From contig JAHJQI010000189.1 in NCBI GenBank assembly GCA_018819265.1, positions 1 to 49,441 of the forward strand: a DNA stretch of 49,441 bases, read 5' to 3'. The position numbers were made by a program, and so were the translations under genes. Under the pieces are notes generated by a model that was not told the DNA's origin, ran no database searches, and saw only the letters and a list, made by a program, of their open reading frames with translations. Positions 17,475-26,688 of the stretch are shown one piece after another. Each line of letters starts with the position of its first letter. Position 1 is the stretch's first letter. The DNA comes from Alphaproteobacteria bacterium. Its GTDB lineage: Bacteria > Pseudomonadota > Alphaproteobacteria > Rhizobiales > Hyphomicrobiaceae.

Positions 17475-18908
17475 TCAGACGGGCAAGGTCAGGACCGCCC
17501 GCAGACCCGGAGCATTATCTTCGAGGCGAAGTTCGCCTCCATGCAAGCGTGCCACCGCGGCCACGAGGGAAAGTCCTAGCCCCGTGCCGGGAAGGCTGCG
17601 GCTCTTGTCGAGGCGCACGAACCGTTCGGTTGCGCGGGCGCGGTCCTTTGCCGAAATACCGGGGCCGTTGTCGGCAACGGTGATGACGGCGCGGCCGTTG
17701 ACCTGGCGAAGCGCAATCTCGATCTTCGGGCTGGTGCCAGACGCCTGCATCCCTGGTCGTTCGTTTGCCTCCAAGCCATCCGATTGGCGCCCATACTTTA
17801 TGGCGTTGTCTATGAGATTGATCACGGCCTGGCCAATGAGGTGCCGGTTGGCTTTAATGCTGACGTCTGCCAGATCCTCGGCGATGAGCTTCAGGCCGGC
17901 CTCCTCGGCGACGGGTTCGTAGAGTTCGGCAGCATCCGCGAGAACCGGGGCCAGTGCAACAGTTGCCTTGGTTTCCTCGATGGCGCCGGCCTCGAGGCGG
18001 GCGATCAGCAGGAGGGCGTTGAAGGTCTTGATGATCTCGTCGGCCGCCTCGATCGTCTGGCCGAGGCCGGCGCTCAACTCCCCGGGTGTCTTGGCCGTGC
18101 GTAGGGTTGCTTCTGCACGGTGACGCAGGCGGTTCACGGGGGTCTTGAGATCGTGGGCGATGTTGTCGGAGACTTCCTTCAGGCCGTGCATCAGATCCTC
18201 GATACGGGCGAGCATGGCGTTGACGCTCTCGGAGAGGCGGTCGAACTCGTCGCCGCTGCCCTCGATCGGCAGGCGGCCGGCTAGTTCTCCAGCCATGATG
18301 CGGCGCGTCGCCTCAGACATCGTGTCGACACGGGAGAGAACCGAGCGGCTCGCCAGCCACCCGAGCCCGAGACCGCCCAAGACGATGATACCGAAGCCTG
18401 CCAGCGCCAACACGCGGAGCCACCAGATCAGCTGGCGCTGGTCCTCGACATCGCGGGCGACGATGAGGCGGCCACCCTCTGACAGCTGGACGGCAAGACC
18501 CGCCGCGTAGCGCTGGCCACTATCGGGGCCGGCTGCAAAGCTGTAGGGGAAGATTCCACCGGCACCGCCGGGAGCCAGCTTCGGCGGCAGATTGACGAGG
18601 TTGCCCGCAAGCTTGCTGCCGTCAGCGGCGGCGAGAAAATAGAGCCGGGTATTGGCGCCGCGCGACAGTCTCTGCACGGTCCGCCGCAACGCTTCGGCGT
18701 CTTCGGTTTCGGCGATCGCGGTGAGGGTGCGCACTTCGGCGGACAAGGTTTCGAGAACATCGGCGGCAAAACCGCGATTGAGCTGCCAGACGACGGCTGC
18801 AAACATGGCCGCGGTGACGACAAGATAGGCCGCGACCCCGACCGCACTGAGACCGAATATCGTGGTTCGCAGAGTTGCGCGCGGGGAAGCAGTATCACTC
18901 GCTGTCAC
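17475..18908 (-). CDS. Sensor histidine kinase of OmpR-type two-component pair
   Basis: The real product is about 477 residues from a GTG at 18908. A longer frame to 19040 only mirrors the end of the regulator gene. Membrane segments lie at about residues 13-40 and 155-185, enclosing a periplasmic sensor of about 110 residues. A HAMP domain, a HisKA domain (DNIAHDLKTPVNRLRHRAE, the His near residue 265) and a complete HATPase follow: N-box NLIDNAIKY, VADNGPGI, and TGLGLSLVAAVARLHGG. The gene overlaps its regulator by 14 bases, indicating translational coupling. The pair sits between degP and glnE, an order seen in other Rhizobiales, but the signal is unknown. A link to envelope stress is plausible from degP next door. 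Confidence 0.88.
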   Translation of the reverse strand: MTASDTASPRATLRTTIFGLSAVGVAAYLVVTAAMFAAVVWQLNRGFAADVLETLSAEVRTLTAIAETEDAEALRRTVQRLSRGANTRLYFLAAADGSKLAGNLVNLPPKLAPGGAGGIFPYSFAAGPDSGQRYAAGLAVQLSEGGRLIVARDVEDQRQLIWWLRVLALAGFGIIVLGGLGLGWLASRSVLSRVDTMSEATRRIMAGELAGRLPIEGSGDEFDRLSESVNAMLARIEDLMHGLKEVSDNIAHDLKTPVNRLRHRAEATLRTAKTPGELSAGLGQTIEAADEIIKTFNALLLIARLEAGAIEETKATVALAPVLADAAELYEPVAEEAGLKLIAEDLADVSIKANRHLIGQAVINLIDNAIKYGRQSDGLEANERPGMQASGTSPKIEIALRQVNGRAVITVADNGPGISAKDRARATERFVRLDKSRSLPGTGLGLSLVAAVARLHGGELRLEDNAPGLRAVLTLPV

Positions 18909-19572
18909 GGACAACGTATCCTGCGCCGCGAACGGTGTGGATGAGCGGTTTGTCGAACGCCTTGTCGATCTTGGCGCGCAAACGCGAGACGTGGACATCG
19001 ATGACATTGGTTTGCGGGTCGAAATGATAGTCCCAGACATTTTCCAGAAGCATTGTACGGGTGACGACCTGGCCGGCGTGCTTCATGAGGTATTCGAGCA
19101 GCCGGTATTCGCGCGGTTGCAGGGCGATCTGTTCGCCGGCCCTCGTCACGGCGTGGGACAGTCGGTCGAGGACGAGGTCGCCGACAACGATGCGGGTCGC
19201 TTGTTCGCCGGGGATCGTACGGCGGGACAGGGCTTCGACGCGGGCCAGCAGTTCGGCATAGGCGTAAGGCTTGGTGAGATAATCATCGCCGCCGGCTTTC
19301 AGGCCGCGGACGCGATCGTCGACTTCGCCTAGAGCCGACAGCACGAGAACCGGGGTCTGGTTGCCTTCCTTGCGCAGCGTCTGGATGACGCTGAGGCCGT
19401 CCAGCTCGGGGAGCATCCGGTCGACAAGCAGCACATCGAAGGCGCCTTCACGCGCCAGTTCCAGACCGGTGATGCCGTCGGCGGCCCACTCGGCAGTGTG
19501 GCCGCTTTCCTTCAAGGCCTTGACGAGGAAGGTGGCGGTCTCGCTGTCGTCCTCGATGATGAGTACCCGCAT
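18895..19572 (-). CDS. OmpR/PhoB-family response regulator
   Basis: The protein has 225 residues: a receiver domain with phospho-acceptor D51 (VLLVDRMLPELDG), acidic pair E7/D8/D9 and K101 in YLTKPY, then a winged-helix DNA-binding domain (about 125-222) with LVLDRLSHAVTRAGEQI and VHVSRLRAKIDK. It is expected to bind DNA as a dimer when phosphorylated by the kinase encoded directly downstream. It lies about 120 bases downstream of degP, behind a likely terminator, so it probably has its own promoter. The target genes cannot be read from the sequence; degP is an obvious candidate. Confidence 0.92.
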   Translation of the reverse strand: MRVLIIEDDSETATFLVKALKESGHTAEWAADGITGLELAREGAFDVLLVDRMLPELDGLSVIQTLRKEGNQTPVLVLSALGEVDDRVRGLKAGGDDYLTKPYAYAELLARVEALSRRTIPGEQATRIVVGDLVLDRLSHAVTRAGEQIALQPREYRLLEYLMKHAGQVVTRTMLLENVWDYHFDPQTNVIDVHVSRLRAKIDKAFDKPLIHTVRGAGYVVRDSE

Positions 19573-19603
19573 CGGTCTCCCCGGAATGGTTTTTTGACGA
19601 ACG

Positions 19604-19642
19604 AGAAAGGGGCAGTCCGCTCGCTTTTGCAGACCGCCCCCC
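19604..19642 (-). terminator. Probable terminator after degP
   Basis: An inverted repeat (GGGGCAGTC at 19609-19617 and GACCGCCCC at 19632-19640 on the plus strand) gives a strong stem with one mismatch. Read on the minus strand it follows the degP stop and is trailed by a short pyrimidine run (CCTTTCTCG). It separates degP from the downstream two-component genes. Confidence 0.45.
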
Positions 19643-19691
19643 TCTATAGCATGGATGGATCAGCGTGGCCGCTGAGCCGACCGGTCGCAAA

Positions 19692-21287
19692 TCAGCCCTT
19701 CTTGAGGCGGACGGCGACGAACCGCTTGGAGTCGCCCGACTGGATATGCAGCAGCACGGCGCCACGATCTTTCGACTGCGCCTTCTTGATGCCGTCGATG
19801 ACATCGTCGGGCGACTTGACTTCGACGCCCTGCACTTCAAGGACGACGTCGCCGGCCTTCAGGCCCTTGCGTGCGGCGTCCGACTCGGGGTCGACCTCCG
19901 AGATGGTGACGCCATCCTCATCACCGGCGGGCTTCAAGGACAACCCGAGCTGGTCCAGTTCCGTCACCTTCGGCGACAAGGGCTTGCCATCCTGGAGGGC
20001 AGCAAGCTCTTCAGAAGACGATGGGAAGCGGCCGAGTTCAACGGGGATCGTCTTGCGGGCATTGTCGCGCCAGACGACGACGTCGACCTTCGAGTTGGGC
20101 GAATATCCAGCGATTTTACGAGCGAGGTCGCGGCTGTCGGCGATGGGCGCTCCATCGACTTCCAGGATGGCGTCCTGGGCCTGCAGGCCGGCACCTTCCG
20201 CAGGGCCCTTCGGCGTCACGTCGGAAACGAGCGCGCCCTTGGGATCCTTGAGGCCGAGGCTTGAAGCCGTATCCTCATCGATATTCTGGATCTTGACGCC
20301 AAGCCAGCCGCGGCTGACGGTACCGTCCTTCTTCAGCTGCTCGATGACTTCGATGGCGGTGGCCGCCGGCACGGCGAAGGCGATGCCGACGTTGCCACCC
20401 GACGGGCTGTAGATCGCCGTGTTCACACCGACGACTTCGCCATCGAGGTTGAACGTCGGGCCGCCGGAGTTGCCGCGGTTCACGGCCGCATCGATCTGCA
20501 TGTAGTCATAGGGGCCGGACCCGATGTCGCGGCCCTGGGCCGAGATGATGCCCGCCGTTACCGTGCCGCCGAGACCGAAGGGGTTGCCGACGGCGAGTAC
20601 CCAGTCGCCAACGCGGTTCTTCTCGGTCGAGAACTTGACGAACGAGAAGGTTTCGGAACCCGCGTCCTTGATCTTGAGAAGCGCAAGGTCGGTGCGCGGG
20701 TCGGTGCCAATCAGTTCAGCATCGTACTTGCGGTCCTGGTCGAAGGCGACCTGGATCGCGGAGGCGTCGTCGATGACATGGTTGTTGGTCACGATGTAAC
20801 CATCCGCCGAAATCACGAAGCCGGAGCCCTGAGCCAGCGAGGGAGGCTGGGGACCACCGCGGCGGCCCGGACCGCCTTCGTCACCGGGGCCGCGGAACTC
20901 CTTGGGCAGGTTCTTGAAGAACTTGTAGAGGGGGTGGTCCTCGGGAAGGTTGGGCATGCCCGGGATGCCGCCGCCCTGTTCGTCCTGGTTGTCGTCACGG
21001 GCGGCAACCCTTTTCTTTCCGTTGGTGACAGAAATACTGACCACCGCCGGTTTCGTCTTCTCAACGATGTCGGCGAAGGACAGGGGCGCGCGGCCGTAGG
21101 GCGTCTCGATGGTCTGCTGGGCGTCGGGGGCGCGTTGCGCGTGCACCGAGCTGGTGACGGTATCGTACACCGTGATGAGCCCGGCAGCGGCAACGACCGC
21201 AGCCACGGCAGCGCCGCGTCCGGCCCAGGCGCTCGGTGAGGCGGGGGCGCGTGCCGGCTTGACCGCGATGTCAGACGAAGATTGCAT
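19692..21287 (-). CDS. degP: Periplasmic serine protease of the DegP/MucD (HtrA, Do) family
   Basis: The protein has 531 residues. An N-terminal hydrophobic segment (about 24-42) is followed by a possible signal-peptidase site after VHA at residue 50, so it is exported to or anchored in the periplasm. The trypsin-like domain has the triad H170 (VTNNHVID), D200 (RTDLALLKI) and S274 (NRGNSGGPTF). Two PDZ domains follow (about 300-395 and 435-530). A low-complexity Gly/Pro-rich loop at about 131-150 lies before the protease core, the position of the regulatory LA loop in DegP. The enzyme degrades or holds misfolded envelope proteins. The gene starts 165 bases after ccmH ends and precedes a two-component pair, a typical Rhizobiales order. 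Confidence 0.92.
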   Translation of the reverse strand: MQSSSDIAVKPARAPASPSAWAGRGAAVAAVVAAAGLITVYDTVTSSVHAQRAPDAQQTIETPYGRAPLSFADIVEKTKPAVVSISVTNGKKRVAARDDNQDEQGGGIPGMPNLPEDHPLYKFFKNLPKEFRGPGDEGGPGRRGGPQPPSLAQGSGFVISADGYIVTNNHVIDDASAIQVAFDQDRKYDAELIGTDPRTDLALLKIKDAGSETFSFVKFSTEKNRVGDWVLAVGNPFGLGGTVTAGIISAQGRDIGSGPYDYMQIDAAVNRGNSGGPTFNLDGEVVGVNTAIYSPSGGNVGIAFAVPAATAIEVIEQLKKDGTVSRGWLGVKIQNIDEDTASSLGLKDPKGALVSDVTPKGPAEGAGLQAQDAILEVDGAPIADSRDLARKIAGYSPNSKVDVVVWRDNARKTIPVELGRFPSSSEELAALQDGKPLSPKVTELDQLGLSLKPAGDEDGVTISEVDPESDAARKGLKAGDVVLEVQGVEVKSPDDVIDGIKKAQSKDRGAVLLHIQSGDSKRFVAVRLKKG

Positions 21288-21452
21288 TGGCAGATGTCTC
21301 CTGTTCGCTCGGAAAATCCGTAACTGGGGACATCTCTTAGAGAAGCGCGGCTTACGACAGTGTGTCTAACGCATTAAACATTCGTAATGGTGGAGCGCGA
21401 TTGGCAATGGTGTAGCAAAGCGGATGCAACGCCCGACAGCTCTCAGCGCCGG

Positions 21453-21962
21453 TTACTCGCCGCCAAGAACGCGCTTCAGTCGCGCTTCTTCGTCGGCCGA
21501 CAGCGGCAGTGGGCTGGCGTCGGTTCTGCTGCCTGCGGACTTATTGCCGGCGATGACGGAGCGCGCCAGCCAAACGCCGCCAAGCAGGACCAGCGCCGGG
21601 GTCAGCCAAAGCAGAAGCGTGTTCCAGGCGAACGGCGGCTTGAGCAGCACGAATTCACCATAGCGGCTGACGACGAAGTCGAGCACTTCCTCGTTCGTTT
21701 CACCCTTTTGGAGCCGTTCGCGGACGAGCAGGCGCAGATCGCGGGCCAACGGTGCATCACTGTCGTCGATCGACTGGTTCTGGCAGACGAGACAGCGCAG
21801 CTCCATCGAGATTGTCCGGGCCCGCTTTTCCATTTCCGAATCGGACAGAATTTCGTCCGGCTTGACGGCGAATGCACTCGAGCCGGCGCCAAGGACCAAG
21901 CCGAGCAAAACCATTCCGAGAACCAAGAAGCGAGGCAATCCATCGAGCGAAGTGCGATGCAT
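21453..21962 (-). CDS. ccmH: Cytochrome c maturation protein CcmH (CycL)
   Basis: The protein has 169 residues from ATG 21962, 14 bases after ccmF; a longer frame to 22166 lies within ccmF. It has a signal peptide (hydrophobic stretch about 11-30), the redox motif LRCLVCQNQSIDDSDAPLA near residue 57 (C-x2-C), a three-helix periplasmic domain, and one membrane helix at about 109-130. A C-terminal EEARLKRVL tail is also typical of the alphaproteobacterial CcmH. It reduces the apocytochrome c disulfide or thiols before haem attachment, working with CcmF and CcmI in the haem lyase. It is the last gene of the ccmIEFH operon. Confidence 0.94.
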   Translation of the reverse strand: MHRTSLDGLPRFLVLGMVLLGLVLGAGSSAFAVKPDEILSDSEMEKRARTISMELRCLVCQNQSIDDSDAPLARDLRLLVRERLQKGETNEEVLDFVVSRYGEFVLLKPPFAWNTLLLWLTPALVLLGGVWLARSVIAGNKSAGSRTDASPLPLSADEEARLKRVLGGE

Positions 21963-21975
21963 TAGAGCGTTCTCC

Positions 21976-23970
21976 TCATTCCGCCGCGACGGCACCGGCC
22001 GGGGTATCGGCGCGCGACGTGCGCTTCGGGGCGCCGACGCGCAGGCGGCGATCGGAGAGCGAGATGCCACCGGCGAAGAACATGACGAGAGCCCCGAGCC
22101 AGATGAGGCGAACCAGCGGATTGAAGTAGAAGCGGAAGGCGTAGCCGCCGTCTTCTTCCTGTGCATCGCCGAGCACAGTGTAGAGATCGCCGCGCCATGA
22201 AGCGTGGATGCCGGCTTCGGAAGTCGGCTGCGGGGGTGAATCGTAGATGCGTTTCGAAGGATGCAGCGTCGTAATGGGGGTGGCGTCGCGCATGACTTCG
22301 ATGGTGCCGACCTGTTCGCGGTAGTTCGGCCCTTTGTGCGGCGCGACGCCCTTGAAGGTCAGCGTGTAGCCTGCGACTTCAGCGGTATCGCCTGGTTTCA
22401 GGACGAGCACCTTTTCGGTCTGGTAGGCACTCGTGGCGACGATGCCGACGACCATCATGCCGACACCGAAATGGGCCAGCGTCGTGCCGTAGATGGACCG
22501 GGGCAGGTTGCGCAGACGGCGCAGGATCTCGTCGCGGCCAGCGGAGCCGATCTTGGCGCGATAGGTGAGTTCCTGAACCGAACCGGCCATCACATAGACG
22601 CCGACCGCCATCATGATCGGGGCGAGCCAGGGACCGCGCTGGGCCAGCGCCATTGTTGCCACCATCGCGACGAGTGCGAGAACGGCGGCCAGGATCAGAC
22701 GCTGGGAAACGGCGACGATATCGCCGCGCTTCCAGGGCATGAACGGCCCGAAGGGCAGCGCAATGAGGAGCGGCACCATCAGCGGCACGAACGTCAGATT
22801 GAAGTAGGGCGGACCGACCGAGATTTTTGCGCCTGTCAGCCCCTCGAGCAAGAGCGGATAAAGCGTGCCGACGAAGACGGTGGCTGTGGCGGTGGTCAGC
22901 AGGACGTTATTGAGAACGAGCGCGCCTTCGCGGCTGACCGGTGCGAAGAGCCCGCCGTGGCGAAGTTCGCCTGCCCGCAGTGCGAATAGCGTCAGTCCGC
23001 CGCCGACGAAAATCGTCATGATCGCCAGAATGGCGACGCCGCGCTCTGGATCGACGGCGAATGCGTGGACCGACGTCAGGACGCCGGAGCGGACGAGAAA
23101 CGTTCCCATCAGCGACAGCGAAAACGTGAGGATCGCCAGAAGTATGGTCCAGACCTTCAAGGTTTCGCGCTTCTCCATGACGAGGGCAGAATGCAGCAAT
23201 GCCGTTCCTGCCAGCCAGGGCATGAATGAGGCATTCTCGACCGGGTCCCAGAACCACCAGCCGCCCCAGCCCAATTCGTAATAGGCCCACCACGAACCCA
23301 TGGCGATGCCAAGCGTCAAGCACATCCAGGCGGCAAGCGTCCACGGCCTGACCCAGCGCGCCCAGGCTGCATCGATGCGGCCGTCGATGAGGGCGGCGAT
23401 TGCGAAGGAGAATGCTATCGAGAAGCCGACGTAGCCCGCATAGAGGAAGGGGGGATGGAAGGCGAGTGCCGGATCCTGGAGGATCGGGTTCAGTCCGCGG
23501 CCGTCGATCGGGACGTCATCCAGACGCAGGAACGGATTCGAGGTCGCAAGCATGAAGATGCCGAAGGCCAGCGCGATGGAGGCCTGAACGGAGAGCACGT
23601 TGGCACGCAAGCTGAGCGGCAGATTGTTGCCGAAAATGGCGACTGCGGCCCCGAACGTCGCAAGGATCAGGACCCACAGCAGCATCGAGCCCTCGTGGTT
23701 GCCCCAGACTCCGGAAATCCGGTAGATCAACGGCTTCGTCGAGTGGGAATTCGCGGCGACGTTGGCAACCGAGAAATCGGATGTGACGTAGGCGTGCGTC
23801 AGCGCCAGGAAGGCCACCAGAAACAGAACAAGCTGCAGAATCGCTGCCGGTTTGGCGGTCTCCATCAGCCGCGGCTCGCGCGACAGGGTCCCCCACAGCG
23901 GCACGGCGGTCTGGAACAGCGCGACAACAACGGCCAGAACCAGGGCGAAATGTCCGAACTCGACGATCAT
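21976..23970 (-). CDS. ccmF: Cytochrome c haem lyase subunit CcmF (CycK)
   Basis: The protein has 664 residues with about 14-15 membrane helices, the usual size of CcmF. The tryptophan-rich WWD motif is WGGWWFWDPVENASFMPW near residue 230, the periplasmic haem-handling loop. Conserved periplasmic and membrane histidines occur around it, for example in NSHSTKPLIYRISGVWGNHEGS near residue 80 and ALLHSALVME. A large periplasmic domain lies near 500-620. CcmF takes haem from holo-CcmE and attaches it to apocytochrome c together with CcmH and CcmI. The start is 60 bases after the ccmE stop. The operon order I-E-F-H is the rhizobial cycHJKL order. Confidence 0.95.
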   Translation of the reverse strand: MIVEFGHFALVLAVVVALFQTAVPLWGTLSREPRLMETAKPAAILQLVLFLVAFLALTHAYVTSDFSVANVAANSHSTKPLIYRISGVWGNHEGSMLLWVLILATFGAAVAIFGNNLPLSLRANVLSVQASIALAFGIFMLATSNPFLRLDDVPIDGRGLNPILQDPALAFHPPFLYAGYVGFSIAFSFAIAALIDGRIDAAWARWVRPWTLAAWMCLTLGIAMGSWWAYYELGWGGWWFWDPVENASFMPWLAGTALLHSALVMEKRETLKVWTILLAILTFSLSLMGTFLVRSGVLTSVHAFAVDPERGVAILAIMTIFVGGGLTLFALRAGELRHGGLFAPVSREGALVLNNVLLTTATATVFVGTLYPLLLEGLTGAKISVGPPYFNLTFVPLMVPLLIALPFGPFMPWKRGDIVAVSQRLILAAVLALVAMVATMALAQRGPWLAPIMMAVGVYVMAGSVQELTYRAKIGSAGRDEILRRLRNLPRSIYGTTLAHFGVGMMVVGIVATSAYQTEKVLVLKPGDTAEVAGYTLTFKGVAPHKGPNYREQVGTIEVMRDATPITTLHPSKRIYDSPPQPTSEAGIHASWRGDLYTVLGDAQEEDGGYAFRFYFNPLVRLIWLGALVMFFAGGISLSDRRLRVGAPKRTSRADTPAGAVAAE

Positions 23971-24032
23971 GCGGAGGAAGCCTCTTTGGTGTTCCGTTCA
24001 GGCATGCGCATAGCAAACGCCAGACTGGCGAG

Positions 24033-24497
24033 CTAATTCGACTTGCCGCCGGGGTGTTCGGCGCCGGCGCCAAGCTTCACCCCTTTCTCCTTCAAAGCTG
24101 CCGCGACCTCTGGCGGCATGTAGTTTTCATCGTGTTTGGCCAGAACCGTATCGGCCACGAACTGACCGCTGGGATCAAGGCGCCCCTCGGTAACGACCCC
24201 CTGCCCCTCGCGGAAGAGATCGGGCAGAATGCCTTCGTAGGAAACCGAGACCGACTGCAGCGTATCCGTCACCGCGAATTTCACTTTCGTTCCCTGGCCG
24301 CGCCTGACGGAGCCATCCGCGACGAGACCGCCGAGGCGGAACCGCTCTCCGGGTCTGACCTTGCCCTCAGCGACATCGGAGGGCGTCTGGAAGAATACGA
24401 TGGTGTCGCGCAGCGCCAACGCCACCATGATAGCGGCCACCGCAAGTATCGCAACGGCGGCACCGATCAGAACACCTCTTTTTTGCTTGCGCGTCAT
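24033..24497 (-). CDS. ccmE: Haem chaperone CcmE (CycJ)
   Basis: The protein has 154 residues from ATG 24497; an in-frame ATG at 24521 would add eight. One N-terminal membrane anchor (about 7-27) is followed by a periplasmic OB-fold domain ([20 protein letters not shown]). The covalent haem-binding His lies in [14 protein letters not shown] near residue 122, with the axial Tyr four residues on. It collects haem exported by CcmABCD and passes it to CcmF. The C-terminal tail ([12 protein letters not shown]) is flexible, as usual in the family. It lies between ccmI and ccmF and is cotranscribed with them. Confidence 0.94.
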   Translation of the reverse strand: MTRKQKRGVLIGAAVAILAVAAIMVALALRDTIVFFQTPSDVAEGKVRPGERFRLGGLVADGSVRRGQGTKVKFAVTDTLQSVSVSYEGILPDLFREGQGVVTEGRLDPSGQFVADTVLAKHDENYMPPEVAAALKEKGVKLGAGAEHPGGKSN

Positions 24498-24532
24498 CGT
24501 GATCCCGGTTGCGTTGCACACTTATGATCGGC

Positions 24533-25777
24533 TCAGATGCCCAGGCCCAGTTCCGCAGCAAGGGCATCGAGGCGCGCGTTCCTCTCGCTGTTACCCTCGG
24601 CGTTCTTGCGAGCGCTGACAAGGGCGCGCCCCGCGTCGTCCTTGCGGCCAAGGACACTGTAGGCGCGAACAAGGCGCAACCAGCCCTCGAAATCGTCGGG
24701 GTTCTTATCCAGCTTGCCGGCCAGCCGTTCGACCATCGCATTGATAAATGCCTGCTGATCGTCCTTCGAGAGTTCGCGAGCGGCAGCTATGTCGGCCGAG
24801 GTCGGACCGGGCGGTTTTGCCCCGGACGTTTCAGGTGGCGATGGTTTTGTCCCTGCATCTGCATTCGCGGTGCTCTGCCCGCCCGCAGCCTGCTTGGAAC
24901 CCGACTGACTGTTTCCAGTCGCTTCGGTGGTGCTGCGCTGGGCCGCGATCGTTGCTATCCGCGCTTCGACCACAGACTTCCAGGGAGCGTCTTCGGGGGC
25001 ATCTGTCAACACAGAGCGATAGCCCTTTTCGGCAGCATCGAGCTTGCCTTCCTGCTCGTCTGCCATCGCAAGCCAGAAACGTGCTTCATGGTCGCCTGGC
25101 TCTTTGGTCAGGAGCTGCTGGTAGGCGAGACGCGCCGGTTCGACGACGATGCCATTGTTGGCGAGAACCGTGGATTCGGCAAATCCTCTAAGCCGCTTGG
25201 GCGTTTCACCCAGGAGGCGGATAGCGCGCGCAAAAGCGTTCGAGGCGTCACCGAAGCGTTGAAGGCGCAGATAGACCGGCGCAATTGCATCCCACCCGCG
25301 GCCGTCCTCCGGCGTTTCGCGCAGTTGCGCTTCGACCTTGGCGACGAGTTCGTCGATGCCGGCTTGCGCAGGCGAGTGATGAAGGCGCGCGGATTGCGGC
25401 ATGCCTGGCATCGACGGCGAACCGAGTGCGAGATAAATGGCGATCGACAAGACGGGGATGGCCAGTGCCGTGGCGTAGGCAATCGTTGCAGGGGAAAGGG
25501 ACTTCGGCAGCGATGCGGCGGCCTGAGCGGCGTCATCTGACTGCTCGGAGCGTTGCAGCAGGCGGCGAGCAAGCTCGGTGCGCGCACTTTCGGCCTCGGC
25601 CGAGTCGATCAGGCCGCGGTCGCGGTCCGCGTCGATTTCGGCCAGCTGATCGCGATAGACGGCAAGGTCTGCTTCCTGCGCGCTCGCCGTCACCCCATGC
25701 TGTTCGGCCAGCAGAGGGCGGGCCAAGACTGCTACGGCGGCGGCGGCCACGACGGCAAAGGCTATCCAGAGGATCAT
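24533..25777 (-). CDS. ccmI: Cytochrome c biogenesis protein CcmI (CycH)
   Basis: The protein has 414 residues. A first membrane helix (about 2-21) is followed by a cytoplasmic leucine-zipper-like loop (DLAVYRDQLAEIDADRDRGL) and a second helix (about 95-115). The C-terminal periplasmic part has TPR repeats, for example GWDAIAPVYLRLQRFGDASNA and GWLRLVRAYSVLGRKDDAG, separated by a Gly/Ser/Pro/Thr-rich linker near 290-330. It is the apocytochrome c chaperone of the haem lyase, binding the C-terminal helix of the client protein. It is the first gene of the operon, and a CTAG palindrome lies upstream of it. Confidence 0.92.
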   Translation of the reverse strand: MILWIAFAVVAAAAVAVLARPLLAEQHGVTASAQEADLAVYRDQLAEIDADRDRGLIDSAEAESARTELARRLLQRSEQSDDAAQAAASLPKSLSPATIAYATALAIPVLSIAIYLALGSPSMPGMPQSARLHHSPAQAGIDELVAKVEAQLRETPEDGRGWDAIAPVYLRLQRFGDASNAFARAIRLLGETPKRLRGFAESTVLANNGIVVEPARLAYQQLLTKEPGDHEARFWLAMADEQEGKLDAAEKGYRSVLTDAPEDAPWKSVVEARIATIAAQRSTTEATGNSQSGSKQAAGGQSTANADAGTKPSPPETSGAKPPGPTSADIAAARELSKDDQQAFINAMVERLAGKLDKNPDDFEGWLRLVRAYSVLGRKDDAGRALVSARKNAEGNSERNARLDALAAELGLGI

Positions 25778-26038
25778 TGCGCTCTTAATTCAGACTTCCA
25801 GGGTGACTTTGCCCCACTATGGAAGCCGCGGGCGAAAGATCAAGTAAAGCCGGCCACCTGCGGTGCTTGGCCGCTTCCTGCTATGACCGCGAAATTCGTC
25901 TCGATCTGCAGCGGGTCCGGAACGGATTTCGCGGTCTGAACGACACTAGTAAAATCAATGCACTAGAATATTTTTCATAGAGCATCCCTATCCGGTCATC
26001 GAAGCGCGAAGAGCGATCGCGTAGGGTCGAATTTTGCT
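25778..26038. other. ccmI upstream region
   Basis: The 261 bases between ccmI and the glycine-zipper gene must hold the ccmIEFH promoter, which I cannot place with confidence. The main structured element is the long inverted repeat described at 25881-25949. No open frame is supported. Confidence 0.4.
25881..25949. repeat. CTAG-family palindrome with one worn end
   Basis: GACCGCGAAATTCGT (25885-25899) pairs with ACGGATTTCGCGGTC (25922-25936) at 14 of 15 positions around a 22-base loop. The right end runs on to CTAG at 25946-25949, so its reverse complement begins CTAGTGTCGTTCAGA. The left end reads CTAT and has lost most of the outer arm. Layout and end sequence match the elements at 4016 and 49137. 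Confidence 0.55.
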
Positions 26039-26509
26039 CTAGCCGATATTGGCCCACGTGCCGTCCGGATTGCGGCAAGCCGTCCCGCTCATCGTTTCGG
26101 GCCGTCCGTTGATGAAAACCGTATGGGTGTAGTCACGACAGTGCTGCGGACCCCGTTTATAGGGGCGCTGGGGTACGACTTCGCCGTAACGGCCGCTGTC
26201 CGGATTGCGCCAGGAGCGCGAAACGCCCGAGCGGCCATCTTCCAGGGCAGCCAGTTCGGCTTCCTGGGCGTAGCGGCGATCCTGATCGTCGAGGGATTTG
26301 CCGATCGTGTGGCCGACAACGCCGCCGACGAACGCACCAGCAACGGTTGCCAGAACCTTGCCGGTTCCGTTGCCCACCTGGTTACCAATGATACCGCCCG
26401 CAACGGCGCCGATTGCCGTTCCGCCGTCCGCTTTCGAAAGGCCGCCAGGTCCGCAGCCGGCTAGAGCCAAGGCGGCAACCGCCGCCAGAATTGCAATCGT
26501 GCTGCGCAT
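26039..26509 (-). CDS. Glycine-zipper outer-membrane lipoprotein (17 kDa surface antigen family)
   Basis: The protein has 156 residues from an ATG preceded by AGGGGA at good spacing; upstream extension is not supported. A signal peptide ends in a lipobox LALAGC (Cys near residue 19), so it is a lipoprotein. Residues about 29-75 form a glycine-zipper double helix (GTAIGAVAGGIIGNQVG and VAGAFVGGVVGHTIGKSLD), the Gly_zipper_2TM/Rick_17kDa family. The C-terminal domain has conserved Cys and aromatic residues (PQHCRDYTHTVFINGRPETM and GTACRNPDGTW). Its role is unknown; related proteins are outer-membrane antigens or envelope stress factors. It sits between the FeuQ-like kinase and ccmI. Confidence 0.85.
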   Translation of the reverse strand: MRSTIAILAAVAALALAGCGPGGLSKADGGTAIGAVAGGIIGNQVGNGTGKVLATVAGAFVGGVVGHTIGKSLDDQDRRYAQEAELAALEDGRSGVSRSWRNPDSGRYGEVVPQRPYKRGPQHCRDYTHTVFINGRPETMSGTACRNPDGTWANIG

Positions 26510-26688
26510 CGCAACATCCCCTGAACTTCGTCTGCCTCGCGTCGGCAAATGCGGGCGCCGGGCCGTTTATCGGGCCGGCAAGGTTCCCAAGCGTGATACT
26601 TGTTCTCGAACGATGAGAAATGACGCCGATTCGGGCGAAAGTTCGACCCGATCTGTCGCCATCATCAATTCATCTGAGGTATGACGGG

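Noticed and set aside
18909..19040. N-terminal extension of the sensor kinase
   Set aside because: These 44 codons overlap the regulator gene in another frame and read as low-complexity Ser/Arg; the GTG at 18908 is the sensible start.
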